Shown here one piece after another: positions 32,967-41,499 of a stretch of DNA of 64,000 nucleotides (its first letter is position 1; each line of letters opens with the position of its first letter). The stretch is from Myxococcales bacterium (GTDB lineage Bacteria; Myxococcota; Polyangia; Nannocystales; Nannocystaceae), in contig JAEUJW010000058.1 of the NCBI GenBank assembly GCA_016793465.1, positions 183,980 through 247,979 of the forward strand, given 5' to 3'. The notes beneath the pieces were generated by a model. The model saw only the letters and a list, made by a program, of their open reading frames with translations. It was not told the origin of the DNA and made no database searches. Position numbers and translations under genes: made by a program.

Positions 32967-34152
32967 TGCGCCGACCGCATGGGCGTCGCTCCGCGCGCGG
33001 GAGTTCCCGGGGGCGCGGATCAACCTCAACGCCGGCACGCTCGGCACCTCCCCGCGTAGGGTCCGCTCGGCCCAGCGCGAGTTCTGGCGCGGCGGCCTGC
33101 GGGCGTGGCCGCTCGGGCAATACCAGCGCGGACGCGCCGCGACCCGCCGGGTCCGCGAGCTCGCCTGTCGCCTGTGGGGCGCGTCCAACCTCGCGGTGAC
33201 GGGCGGGGCGAGCGAGGCGATGACGCGTCTCACCCTGGCGCTCCACGCCCGTCTGGCGCCCGGCCCCATCCGCGTGCTCGCCAGCGGGCACGAGCACGCC
33301 GGCGGGGTCAGCGGCTTCCTGCGCCACCCCGGGTTCACGCTCTCGTACCTCCCGGCCGAGGCGCTGACGCGCCCCGCGGCGCTGGCGGCCCACGTCGCCG
33401 AGCTTCGGCCGAGCGTGCTGCTGCTGTCCCAGATCACGTACACGACCGGCCTCGTGTTGCCGATCGCGCGCCACCTCGAGGCGGTCCGCGCCGCGCTCCC
33501 CGAGCTGTGGGTGATCGTCGACGCGGCGCAGGCGATCGGCCTGGTCCCGCCGGCGCTCGCGGGCGCGGACGCCGTGGTCGCCAGCGGCCACAAGTGGCTG
33601 TTCGGCCCGCCCGGCAGCGGCCTGCTGTGGCTGAGCGAGCGGGCGGCGCACGAGCTCGGGCCCGGCGCCGCGGGCGAGCCCCTCGACCCCGAGTCGCCGT
33701 GCGCCGCGTTCGAGCGCGTCGGCGGCCACGACTTCTCGGTCCACGCCGGGCTGGCCGCCGCCCTCGAGCTTCACGAGGAGCTCGGGCCCGCCGCCGTGAT
33801 GGACCGCAGCCGTGACCTGGCGGCGTGGTTCGCCGCGGAGCTGCACGTCCGACTCCGCGACCGCGCGGTGCGGCACCAATTCTTCGACCCGACGACGGGC
33901 CAGGCCGACGACGCCCCGCCGCCGGCGGACCGGCTGATCGGCGCGGTCCACGTGCAGTTTCCGGCGCTCGACCCGTACCCCGCCTACGCCGCGCTGGACG
34001 CCCGGGGGATCCACTTCAAGTGCATCAAGGACGTCCGTCCCGACGGCACCCGACTGGCCGTGCTCCGCGCCTGCATCCCCTGCTACGAGTCGCACGCCCG
34101 GCTCCGGCGCGCGCTCGACCACCTCGCCGCCGCGCTCCTCGGAGCCCCATGA
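32944..34152 (+). CDS. Class V PLP-dependent enzyme, possible desulfinase
   Basis: 402 residues of the aminotransferase class V fold, the family of cysteine desulfurases, kynureninase and EgtE. The PLP Lys is Lys217 in SGHKWLFGPPGSG, the PLP-ring Asp is in VDAAQAIG (Asp193), and an EHAG loop lies at 117-120. Near the C-terminus a Cys (GIHFKCIKD) lies where CsdA-type enzymes have their catalytic Cys, and the RACIPCYES end resembles the family. Because it sits between a sulfite-using enzyme and a thiol dioxygenase, a cysteine-sulfinate desulfinase giving sulfite is plausible. An amino-sugar or other role is possible. The start overlaps the previous gene. Confidence 0.85.
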   Translation: MHAPSIPDAPTAWASLRAREFPGARINLNAGTLGTSPRRVRSAQREFWRGGLRAWPLGQYQRGRAATRRVRELACRLWGASNLAVTGGASEAMTRLTLALHARLAPGPIRVLASGHEHAGGVSGFLRHPGFTLSYLPAEALTRPAALAAHVAELRPSVLLLSQITYTTGLVLPIARHLEAVRAALPELWVIVDAAQAIGLVPPALAGADAVVASGHKWLFGPPGSGLLWLSERAAHELGPGAAGEPLDPESPCAAFERVGGHDFSVHAGLAAALELHEELGPAAVMDRSRDLAAWFAAELHVRLRDRAVRHQFFDPTTGQADDAPPPADRLIGAVHVQFPALDPYPAYAALDARGIHFKCIKDVRPDGTRLAVLRACIPCYESHARLRRALDHLAAALLGAP

Positions 34153-35903
34153 GCCCGCCTGACCCAAAGACCAGCCACGACGCCGACCCGCTGAGCCCGT
34201 TCCCGTGGCGGGCGTCGCGGCGGACCCTCGAGCGCCTGGTGCTGGCCGCGCTGCTGGTCGGTCTCGGCGCCCTCAAGCTCGCGTACGCGGCGCACGAGCG
34301 CGCCTACGGGCCGGACGCCTCCTACTACCACGACATCGCCGCCCACGTCCGCGACGGCGACGGCCTCGTCACCGACATCTCGCTGTTCAACGCCGGCTAC
34401 GAGCGCTTCCCGCACCCGACGGCGGTGTATCCGCTGTGGCCGCTGGTGCTCGGGCTGTCCGCCCGCGTCGTCCCGCTCGACGTGGCCGCGGTGTGGCTGC
34501 CGACCCTCTTCTACCTGGCCGCGGTCGTGCTCGCGTACCGCCTGGCGCGGCGCGTCGCGCCGGACCCGCTGTTCCCGGAGACGTGGCCGGTGCTGCACGC
34601 CGGCCACGTCGCCGCCGCCCTGTTCGCGCTGACGCACACGATGTTCACGCACACCTCGAAGCCCTTCACCGAGGGCCTCGCCTACTTCCTGCTGCTCCTC
34701 GCCCTCACCCGCGCCGAGCGGTTCTTCCGCGGGCCGAGCGTCTGGCGCGGCCTCGAGGTCGGCGCCTGGCTGGGCCTCGTCGTGCTCGCGCGCAGCCAGC
34801 TCGTCCTCGGCGTCATGGCCGTCGGCGGCGCGCTCGCGTGGGCGGTCCTCCGGCTCGGCTGGCGCCGCTGGCTCGGGCCCGCGACGGGCTTCGCGCTGGG
34901 GGTGGCGGCGGTCCTCGGCGCGCAGGTGGTGCACCTCGCGGGCTTCGTCGACCCGCCGCGGCTCGTGTACCTGCTCCGCTTCGACCTCGTCCGCCACTCC
35001 GAGCTCGCGCCGCTCGACGTGATGGTCCGCGCCGAGGGCCCGCTCGCGTGGCTCGCCGACCGCGCCGGCGGCCTGGCCGTGGCGTTCGGCAACGGCAAGA
35101 TGTCGTACTTCTCCTGCTTCGGCCTGTGGAGCGGGGCCATGCTGGCCGCCGTGCCGTTCCTCCTGCTCGACGCCTGGCGCGCCGTTCAGCGGCGCAGCCT
35201 CGGCCTGTGGTCGTGGCTGCACCGCCCGGAGAACCTGTTCAAGCTGGCCTACGCGCTGCTGGCGATCCTCGGGGTCGTGACGCTGCATACGATCCACAAG
35301 GCGCTGTTCACCCCGTGGAACTTCGGCACGCGCCACGGCCTGACCGCCGGCTTCGCCATCCTCGCGGCCCTGCTCTACCTGAGCCGTCGCCCGGTGCTCG
35401 GGCGCGTCGTGGCCGTGTTCCTGGTGGCCGCCAGCGCGTACTTCGGGTTCTGGAAGATCGGCACGAGCGTCGACCCCCCGAAGCCCGGCGACCGCCGCGA
35501 GTGGTCGCTCGCGCACAACGCCGCGATCGTCGACTGGCTGCACGAACGGGCCGCGGCCGAGCCCGGCCTCGTCGTCGTCGCGCCCGACATCGAGATCCAG
35601 AAGCTCGGGCGCTTCACCGACGGCGTCGGGTACCACTGGTACTATCGGACCACGACCCTCGAAGAGGTGGACTACCTGTTCGACCGGCGCGACGCGGCGT
35701 ACCTGCTGCTCCGCGACGATCAGGTCAAGAAGCTGCGGATCACCCGCCACCCGGCACGGTTCACGCGCAGGTTCGTGCGCGAGGCGGACGACCTGTCCGG
35801 CTTCTCGGTGTACCGGCGGCGGCGCCCCGGCGAGCCGCCCGGTCGACTGCCCGAGCCCCCGCCCGGGCCCTCCGCGCCTCCCGACGACCCGCAAGGAGAG
35901 TGA
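34149..35903 (+). CDS. GT-C type membrane glycosyltransferase
   Basis: 584 residues with about 10-12 membrane helices. The acidic loop after helix 1 (YGPDASYYHDIAAHVRDGDGL) fits the DxD/ExD region of GT-C enzymes (ArnT, PMT, EmbC-like), which use polyprenyl-phosphate sugars on the outer side of the membrane. A soluble C-terminal part (HNAAIVDWLHERAAAEPG ... SVYRRRRP) is followed by a Pro-rich tail. It overlaps the PLP enzyme by 4 bp (ATGA) and is followed 6 bp later by the dioxygenase. It probably transfers a sugar from a polyprenyl carrier to a periplasmic acceptor. Acceptor and sugar are not known. Confidence 0.83.
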   Translation: MSPPDPKTSHDADPLSPFPWRASRRTLERLVLAALLVGLGALKLAYAAHERAYGPDASYYHDIAAHVRDGDGLVTDISLFNAGYERFPHPTAVYPLWPLVLGLSARVVPLDVAAVWLPTLFYLAAVVLAYRLARRVAPDPLFPETWPVLHAGHVAAALFALTHTMFTHTSKPFTEGLAYFLLLLALTRAERFFRGPSVWRGLEVGAWLGLVVLARSQLVLGVMAVGGALAWAVLRLGWRRWLGPATGFALGVAAVLGAQVVHLAGFVDPPRLVYLLRFDLVRHSELAPLDVMVRAEGPLAWLADRAGGLAVAFGNGKMSYFSCFGLWSGAMLAAVPFLLLDAWRAVQRRSLGLWSWLHRPENLFKLAYALLAILGVVTLHTIHKALFTPWNFGTRHGLTAGFAILAALLYLSRRPVLGRVVAVFLVAASAYFGFWKIGTSVDPPKPGDRREWSLAHNAAIVDWLHERAAAEPGLVVVAPDIEIQKLGRFTDGVGYHWYYRTTTLEEVDYLFDRRDAAYLLLRDDQVKKLRITRHPARFTRRFVREADDLSGFSVYRRRRPGEPPGRLPEPPPGPSAPPDDPQGE

Positions 35904-35909
35904 CCCTCG

Positions 35910-36461
35910 ATGTGGACCGACCTCACCCGCACGCTCGACGCGCTGCGCGACCCGCCGCAGACCGTGGAGGACGTGGCGACGCTCATGCACGACCTCACCG
36001 CCGCCGCCCTGCGCCCCGCCTGCGCGCCCGAGCGAACCCTCCCGTGGGGCCGCTACCTCGTCCACGAGGACCCCGCGGGCCGCTACAACCTGCAGGTCGA
36101 CGTCTTCTCGCCGGCGTACCGCGGCGAGGTGCACGCGCACGGGACCTGGGGCGTGTTCTGGGTCCTGCGCGGCGCCTTGCTGGTGACCGACTGCGCGCTC
36201 GTCGACGGCGCCGTACACGTCCAGCGCGTCGCCCGGCTCGTCGCCGGCGGCTGCCAGTGCTTCTGCCCGCCCGCGTCGGACTGGCACCGCGTCGCCACGC
36301 CGCCAGCCGGGCCCCAGACCGTGAGCCTGCACCTGTACGGCCCCGGGTTCGACCTGACCACCGGCGTCGCGCACATCGACGGCGCGCCGCGAACCTACCG
36401 CCGCGGGCCGCTCGGGGCGTTCGCGCGGATCGCCGCGGCCTTCGCCCCGCGCCCGGACTGA
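35910..36461 (+). CDS. Thiol dioxygenase (cysteine/3-mercaptopropionate type)
   Basis: 183 residues, a cupin. The iron ligands of this family are visible: HAHGTWGV (His75 and His77) and SDWHRV (His126). The Ser-His-Tyr triad is present as S139-x-H141-x-Y143 (SLHLYG). The block VHAHGTWGVFWVLRG matches the HDHGTWGVVG pattern of bacterial cysteine and 3-mercaptopropionate dioxygenases. These enzymes turn a thiol into a sulfinate with O2. The substrate cannot be told from the sequence. Beside a UDP-sulfoquinovose synthase-like gene and a class V PLP enzyme, cysteine to cysteine sulfinate is the natural guess. A GGAG ribosome-binding site lies at the end of the GT-C gene. It is cytosolic. Confidence 0.85.
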   Translation: MWTDLTRTLDALRDPPQTVEDVATLMHDLTAAALRPACAPERTLPWGRYLVHEDPAGRYNLQVDVFSPAYRGEVHAHGTWGVFWVLRGALLVTDCALVDGAVHVQRVARLVAGGCQCFCPPASDWHRVATPPAGPQTVSLHLYGPGFDLTTGVAHIDGAPRTYRRGPLGAFARIAAAFAPRPD

Positions 36462-36464
36462 GCC

Positions 36465-37361
36465 ATGCACGCGCCCGTCGACGCCGCCGTCGCTGTGGAG
36501 CTCGCGCGCGGGCTCCTGGCCGCGTGGGCCGCCGCGGCCGCGTCGGCGGTGCTCGCGTGCGCCGCCGCGATCGTGGCGGTCCGCGCCGCGGAGCGCCGCC
36601 ACGCGGACGACGTCGGGGTGTGCGAGGCCGCGGTCGAGCGCGCCGCGTCCGCTCGCCCGGCGAGCATGGCCGGCTCCGTCGAGCTCGTGCTCGTCATGCC
36701 GGCCTACAACGAGGCCGACAACCTGCGCGAGCTGCTCCCGGCGCGGCCGCGGGCGCTGCTGGGGCGCGCGGCGCACCTCGTCGTGGTCGACGACGGATCG
36801 TCCGACGACACCGCCCGCGTGGCCGCCGAGCACGGCGCCTGGGTGATCCGCCTCGGCGCCAACCACGGTGGCGGGCTCGCCCTGAAGGCCGGGTTCGCGG
36901 CCGCGCGCCGCCTCGGCGCCCGCCACGTGATCACCCTCGACGCGGACGGGCAGCACCGCTTCGCGGATCTTCCGGCCGTGCTCGCCCCGCTGCTCGCGGG
37001 GACGGCGCACGTCGTGATCGGCAGCCGCCGGCTCGGGCTGACGCTGGACACGTCGAGCCTGCGGAACCTCGGCGTGCGCGTGTTCTCGGGCGTGCTCTCG
37101 CGGATCACCGGCCGCCGGATCACCGACTGCGCCAGCGGCCTCCGCGGCCTCGCGCTCGCGTCGCTCGGCGCGCTGACCCTCCGCCAGCGCCGCCACCACA
37201 CGGCCGAGCTCCTCATCGAGGCCGCCCGCCGCGGCCTCGTCATCGTCGAGGTTCCGATCACCATCGAACCCCGCCGCCGGGGCGCGAGCAAGAAGGGCTC
37301 CGCCGTCGTCTACGCGCTGCGGTTCGCCGCGACCATCCTGAGCACGTGGCTTCGCCGCTGA
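36465..37361 (+). CDS. GT2 glycosyltransferase, DPM1/GtrB-like
   Basis: 298 residues. One N-terminal hydrophobic segment (residues ~17-42) is followed by a GT-A fold of family GT2. The features are VMPAYNEADNLREL, VVVDDGSSDDTARVA, the LDADGQH catalytic/metal loop and GSRRLG. These match dolichol/polyprenyl-phosphate mannose or glucose synthases, which load a sugar from a nucleotide onto a polyprenyl phosphate. In this operon it could load the sulfosugar (or another hexose) for the GT-C enzyme. It starts 3 bp after the dioxygenase stop. It is the last gene, followed by a UUCG hairpin. Confidence 0.88.
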   Translation: MHAPVDAAVAVELARGLLAAWAAAAASAVLACAAAIVAVRAAERRHADDVGVCEAAVERAASARPASMAGSVELVLVMPAYNEADNLRELLPARPRALLGRAAHLVVVDDGSSDDTARVAAEHGAWVIRLGANHGGGLALKAGFAAARRLGARHVITLDADGQHRFADLPAVLAPLLAGTAHVVIGSRRLGLTLDTSSLRNLGVRVFSGVLSRITGRRITDCASGLRGLALASLGALTLRQRRHHTAELLIEAARRGLVIVEVPITIEPRRRGASKKGSAVVYALRFAATILSTWLRR

Positions 37362-37382
37362 CGTCTCGCGGGCCGCGGCATG

Positions 37383-37402
37383 ACCTGACCTTCGGGTCAG
37401 GT
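37383..37402 (+). terminator. UUCG-tetraloop hairpin after the glycan operon
   Basis: ACCTGACC-TTCG-GGTCAGGT: a perfect 8-bp stem with a very stable UUCG loop, 21 bp after the GT2 stop. No U run follows. It is likely a terminator or an mRNA 3'-end protector. Confidence 0.65.
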
Positions 37403-37423
37403 AGAAGTCGGCGCGGGGCCCGT

Positions 37424-37591
37424 GTCAAGCTGCTCGTCCGCACGCTCGCGCCGCTCCAGGTCGTCGACGCCGGCGTCGACGTCGAGCTCGAGCCGCGGCA
37501 GATCTGCCTGCTGCGCTGCGACGCGGGGCGCTGGACCGCGCTCGGCCAGCCGGAGCCGACGGCGGGCCGCGACGCGGGCGCCCGCTCATAG
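37424..37591 (+). other. Orphan coding-like fragment without start
   Basis: This frame encodes a protein-like stretch (VKLLVRTLAPLQVV ... RQICLLRCDAGRWTALGQ) ending in TAG, but it has no start codon or ribosome-binding site. It may be a remnant of a lost gene. Otherwise the 37362-37614 gap holds only the hairpin. Confidence 0.25.
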
Positions 37592-37614
37592 GCGGCGCGC
37601 CCGCACGGGCGTCG

Positions 37615-39822
37615 TCAGGGCGCGCGCGGCGGAGCGGCGTCGACCCGCACGGGCACGCCGTTGAGCGCCGCGTTGCCGGACAGGGCGTCGAGCAGGCGGT
37701 CGTCGGTCAGGTCGTTGACGCTGGCGCCGGCGTGCTGCTGCGCGGTCGCCAGGGCGACGCCGGGCCGGTCGTGGCCCCACCCGTGCGGCACGCTGACCAC
37801 GCCGGGCATGACCTCGTCGGACAGCTCGACCGGCAGCTCGATGCTGCCGACGCGCGAGCGCACGACCACGCGCTGGCCCGCGGTGATGCCGCGGCGGGCC
37901 GCGTCGTCGGGGTGCAGCAGCGCCGTGCAGCGCGGCGGGCCCTTGACCAGGCGGAGGCTGTTGTGCAGCCACGAGTTGTTGCTGCGCAGGTGACGGCGCC
38001 CGATGAGGCGCAGGTCGTAGACGGACTCGCCGTCGTTCGCGGCGGCGTCGAGCAGGCGCGCCTCGACGCGCGCGAGGTCGCCGACCAGCCGCGGCGGGGC
38101 CAGCGAGACGCGGCGCGACGCGGTGAACAGCCGCGCGGGCAGGCACGGCTCGAGCGGGCCGAGGTCGACGCCGTGGACCTGCTCCCGCAGCGCGCGCAGC
38201 GACAGCCCGCCGGCGCCCGGCCGCAGCTTGCCGCCGTAGGGGCCGAGGCGCAGCCCGAGGTCGAGGATGCGGTGCGGGGCCAGGCGCCCGAGCAGCGCGC
38301 GCTTCGCGTGGCCGAGCAGCGCGCCGAGCCGGCCGCGCTCGCCGAGGCGGGCGGCCAGCTCGCCGAGGATCTGCCAGTCGTGGCGGGTGTCGGCGGCCGG
38401 TTCGAAGCACGGCGGCGAGTACTTGGCGGTGTTGCGGATCGCCAGGGCGTGGAGCGCGACGTCGTAGTTGTCGTGCTCGAGCGGGCCGGTCGGCGGCAGG
38501 ATGATGTGCGCGTGGCGGGTGGTCTCGTTGAGGTAGAGGTCGATCGAGACCATGAAGTCGAGGCCGGCGAGGGCCGCGTCGAGCCGCCGGCCGTTCGGCG
38601 TCGACAGCACCGGGTTGCCCGCCAGCGTGACCATGCCGCGGATCTGGCCCGCGCCCGCGGTCAGGATCTCGTCGGCGAGCGTGGCCACCGGGTACTCGCC
38701 GTTGAACTCGGGCAGCCCGCGCACGCGGCTGCGCCCGCGGTCGAAGTGCCCGCGCTGGCCGAGCCGGGCGCCGACCTCGACCACGTCGAACGCCGGCCGG
38801 GTGAACATCACCCCGCCGGGCCGATCGAGGTTGCCGGTGACGACGTTGAGCACGTTGATCAGCCAGGCCGAGACGGCCCCGAACTCCTGCAACGACACGC
38901 CGACGCGCCCGTACACGGCGCCCGTGCGGGCCGCGGCGAGCTCGCGGGCGAGGCCGCGGATGGTCGCCGCGTCGAGCCCGGTCGGGCCGCACACGCGCTC
39001 GGGCGCGAACCCGGCCAGCGCGCGCTCGACGTCGGCGAGCCCGTCGGTGAACGCCGCCAGGCGCCCGGGGTTCGTCAGCCCCTCGGCGAACAGGGTGTGC
39101 AGCATGCCCGCGAGCAGCAGCGCGTCGGTGCCGGGGCGGATGAAGTGGTGGCTGTCGGCGAGCCTGGCGGTCTCGCTGCGCCGCGGGTCGACGACGATGA
39201 GCTTGCCGCCGCGCGCGCGGATCGCCGCGAGCCGCCTGGCCACCCCGGGCGCCGACATCAGGCTGCCGTTCGAGACGGCCGGGTTGGCGCCGAGCACGAT
39301 CAGGTGGTCGGTGCGGTCGAGGTCGGGGATCGGCAGCAGCAGCAGGTGGCCGAACATCTCGAGCGCGGCGAGGTGGTGCGGCAGCTGGTCGACCGAGGTG
39401 GCGGAGTAGACGTTGCGCGTGCCCAGGGCCTTGATGAACGGCGCGGCGAACAGCAGCGAGCCGTAGTTGTGCACGGTCGGGTTGCCGACGTACACGCCGA
39501 CCGCGCTGCGGCCGTGGCCCCCCTGGATCGCGCGCAGCCGGCCCGCGACCTCGGCGAGGGCCTCGTCCCAGCCGACGCGCTCGTGGCCGCCGTCGGGCCG
39601 CCGGCGCAGGGGGTGGCGCAGCCGCTGGGGGTCCTCGTGGATGTCCTGCAGCGCGGCGGCCTTGGGACAGATGTGCCCGCGGCTGAACGGGTCGTCGGCG
39701 TCGCCGCGGATCGCGACGATGCGATCGCCCTCGACCGCGATGGAGATGCCGCACATCGCCTCGCACAGGTTGCAAGACCGGTGATGAAGCCGGCGTCCGT
39801 CGCTCGGGTCGGGGGGGCGCAC
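37615..39822 (-). CDS. Molybdopterin oxidoreductase, [4Fe-4S] type
   Basis: About 735 residues of the DMSO-reductase superfamily. The N-terminal iron-sulfur motif CNLCEAMCG...CPKA (C-x2-C-x3-C-x~27-C) is followed by molybdopterin-binding blocks (SATSVDQLPHH, VLGANPAVSNGSLM, VVDPRRSETA, ARHAHIILPP) and a C-terminal MGD domain. It is a single-subunit cytoplasmic type with no Tat signal seen and no membrane partner nearby. The physiological substrate cannot be read. The start is uncertain: GTG at 39822 is shown, a TTG at 39858 adds 12 residues, and neither has a clear ribosome-binding site. It is divergent from the CoA-transferase gene. Confidence 0.85.
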   Translation of the reverse strand: MRPPDPSDGRRLHHRSCNLCEAMCGISIAVEGDRIVAIRGDADDPFSRGHICPKAAALQDIHEDPQRLRHPLRRRPDGGHERVGWDEALAEVAGRLRAIQGGHGRSAVGVYVGNPTVHNYGSLLFAAPFIKALGTRNVYSATSVDQLPHHLAALEMFGHLLLLPIPDLDRTDHLIVLGANPAVSNGSLMSAPGVARRLAAIRARGGKLIVVDPRRSETARLADSHHFIRPGTDALLLAGMLHTLFAEGLTNPGRLAAFTDGLADVERALAGFAPERVCGPTGLDAATIRGLARELAAARTGAVYGRVGVSLQEFGAVSAWLINVLNVVTGNLDRPGGVMFTRPAFDVVEVGARLGQRGHFDRGRSRVRGLPEFNGEYPVATLADEILTAGAGQIRGMVTLAGNPVLSTPNGRRLDAALAGLDFMVSIDLYLNETTRHAHIILPPTGPLEHDNYDVALHALAIRNTAKYSPPCFEPAADTRHDWQILGELAARLGERGRLGALLGHAKRALLGRLAPHRILDLGLRLGPYGGKLRPGAGGLSLRALREQVHGVDLGPLEPCLPARLFTASRRVSLAPPRLVGDLARVEARLLDAAANDGESVYDLRLIGRRHLRSNNSWLHNSLRLVKGPPRCTALLHPDDAARRGITAGQRVVVRSRVGSIELPVELSDEVMPGVVSVPHGWGHDRPGVALATAQQHAGASVNDLTDDRLLDALSGNAALNGVPVRVDAAPPRAP

Positions 39823-39890
39823 CGGGCCAGCGTAGCCGCGGACCGCGGGCGGCCACAAGTCCGCGCCGGCCTGCGATACACTCGCCGGCG

Positions 39891-41411
39891 ATGACGAGCT
39901 CGTTGCAGGAGCGCGTGCAGTGCGAGGCGCTGGCCCGCAAGTTGATGCCGGTCGAGGCGGCGGCCCGCCTGGTCAAGGACGGCGACACGCTGGCGGTCAG
40001 CGGCTTCACCCGCGCGGGCGAGCCCAAGGCGTTCATGCCGGCGCTGGCGGCCGAGCTGGCCGCGCGCGCGCCGGCCCCGCGCATCACGCTGTACAGCGGG
40101 GCCTCGCTGTCGGAGGAGATCGAGGCCCCGCTCGCGCCGTTCATCGCCCGGCGCGGCCCGTACATGGCCAGCGCGGCCTCGCGGCGGCTGATCCACGCCG
40201 GCAAGATGGACTACACCGACGTGCACCTGTCGCACTTCGCCCGCGGCCTGATGTACGGGTTCTACGGCGACATCGACCTCGCGGTGATCGAGGTGACCCG
40301 CATCCGCCCGGACGGCAGCGTGATCCTCTCGGCCTCGGTCGGCGTGTCGCCCGAGGCGCTCGCGCGGGCGCGGGCGATCGTGCTCGAGGTCAACACCGCG
40401 ATCCCCGACCTCACCGGGCTGCACGACATCGTGCTGCCGCCGGCGCCGCCGACGATCGGCTGGCCGGTGCCGGTCACCGGCGTGCGCGACCGCGTCGGCG
40501 CGCCGTACGTGCGCCTCGACCCCGCGCGCGTGGTCGCGGTGGTCGAGTCGCGGCGCCCCGACTACCCGGTCGGCTTCGCCGCCGACGAGCGGGTGTGCGC
40601 GCAGATCGCCCGCAACGTGATCGCCTTCCTCGTCGAGTGCCGCGACCGCCTCGGCTGGCACCACTGGTGCCCGCCGCTGCAGTCCGGGGTCGGCAACATC
40701 GCCAACGCGGTGATCGCCGAGCTGCACCACTCGCCGTTCTCCCGCCTGCACTTCTGGACCGAGGTGTTCCAGGAGGGCATGCTCGGCCTGCTCGCCGACC
40801 GCGACCGCTTCGCCGGCGCCTCGTCGGCCGCGCTGTCGCTGGCCGACACCACCCCCGAGCGGCTCGCCCGCATCGTCGAGACCGCCCGCGGCGACCTCGT
40901 GCTGCGGCCGATGTGGCTGTCGAACAACCCGGAGATCATCAGCCGCCTGCACGTCGTGGCCATGAACACCCCGCTCGAGGTCGACATCTACGGCCACGTC
41001 AACTCGACCCACGTCGAGGGCTCGCGCATCGTCAACGGCCTCGGCGGCAGCGGCGACTTCTTCCGCAACGCCTACCTCAGCGTGGTCCACACGCCGTCGG
41101 TCCGCCGGCTCCGCGACGGCCGCACGGTCTCGTGCGTGCTGCCGTTCGTCAGCCACGTCGACCACACCGAGCACGACATCAAGTGCGTCGTCACCGAGCA
41201 GGGCTACGCGACCCAGCTGGGGGTCCGCTCGCCGCGCGCGCGCGCCGTCGAGATCATCGAGCGCTGCGCCCATCCGCACTTCCGCCCGCTCCTGCGCGAG
41301 TCGCTGGCCCTCGCCGACGACGGCGACGAGCCCCGCATGGTCCGCCTCGACCGCGTCGAGGGCTGGTGGCGGGCCTACGAGGCGGCCTGCCGCGAGTTCC
41401 CGGGCGCGTGA
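39891..41411 (+). CDS. Acetyl-CoA hydrolase/CoA-transferase family protein
   Basis: 506 residues of the acetyl-CoA hydrolase/succinate CoA-transferase (Ach1/Cat1/AarC) family. The features are GDTLAVSGFTRAGEPKAF at the N-terminus, the QSGVGNIANAV block, a Glu in the FWTEVFQEGML motif that should form the glutamyl-CoA intermediate, and GLGGSGDFFRNA near the C-terminus. It probably swaps CoA between acetyl- and succinyl- or propionyl-CoA. It is cytosolic. A -10-like TACACT at 39877-39882 lies just upstream of the ATG, and no Shine-Dalgarno sequence is seen. Confidence 0.9.
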   Translation: MTSSLQERVQCEALARKLMPVEAAARLVKDGDTLAVSGFTRAGEPKAFMPALAAELAARAPAPRITLYSGASLSEEIEAPLAPFIARRGPYMASAASRRLIHAGKMDYTDVHLSHFARGLMYGFYGDIDLAVIEVTRIRPDGSVILSASVGVSPEALARARAIVLEVNTAIPDLTGLHDIVLPPAPPTIGWPVPVTGVRDRVGAPYVRLDPARVVAVVESRRPDYPVGFAADERVCAQIARNVIAFLVECRDRLGWHHWCPPLQSGVGNIANAVIAELHHSPFSRLHFWTEVFQEGMLGLLADRDRFAGASSAALSLADTTPERLARIVETARGDLVLRPMWLSNNPEIISRLHVVAMNTPLEVDIYGHVNSTHVEGSRIVNGLGGSGDFFRNAYLSVVHTPSVRRLRDGRTVSCVLPFVSHVDHTEHDIKCVVTEQGYATQLGVRSPRARAVEIIERCAHPHFRPLLRESLALADDGDEPRMVRLDRVEGWWRAYEAACREFPGA

Positions 41412-41499
41412 GCGCGGGGCGTCGGCCTCACGCGCCGTCAGCTCGCGGGCCCGCGGCGACGCTGGCAACATCGCCGGGTCCGACGTCCGCGGAGGTACC

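Noticed and set aside
37615..39822. The molybdopterin enzyme as a sulfite oxidase for the cluster
   Set aside because: It belongs to the DMSO-reductase superfamily with a [4Fe-4S] cluster, not to the sulfite oxidase family, and it is on the opposite strand beyond a terminator hairpin.
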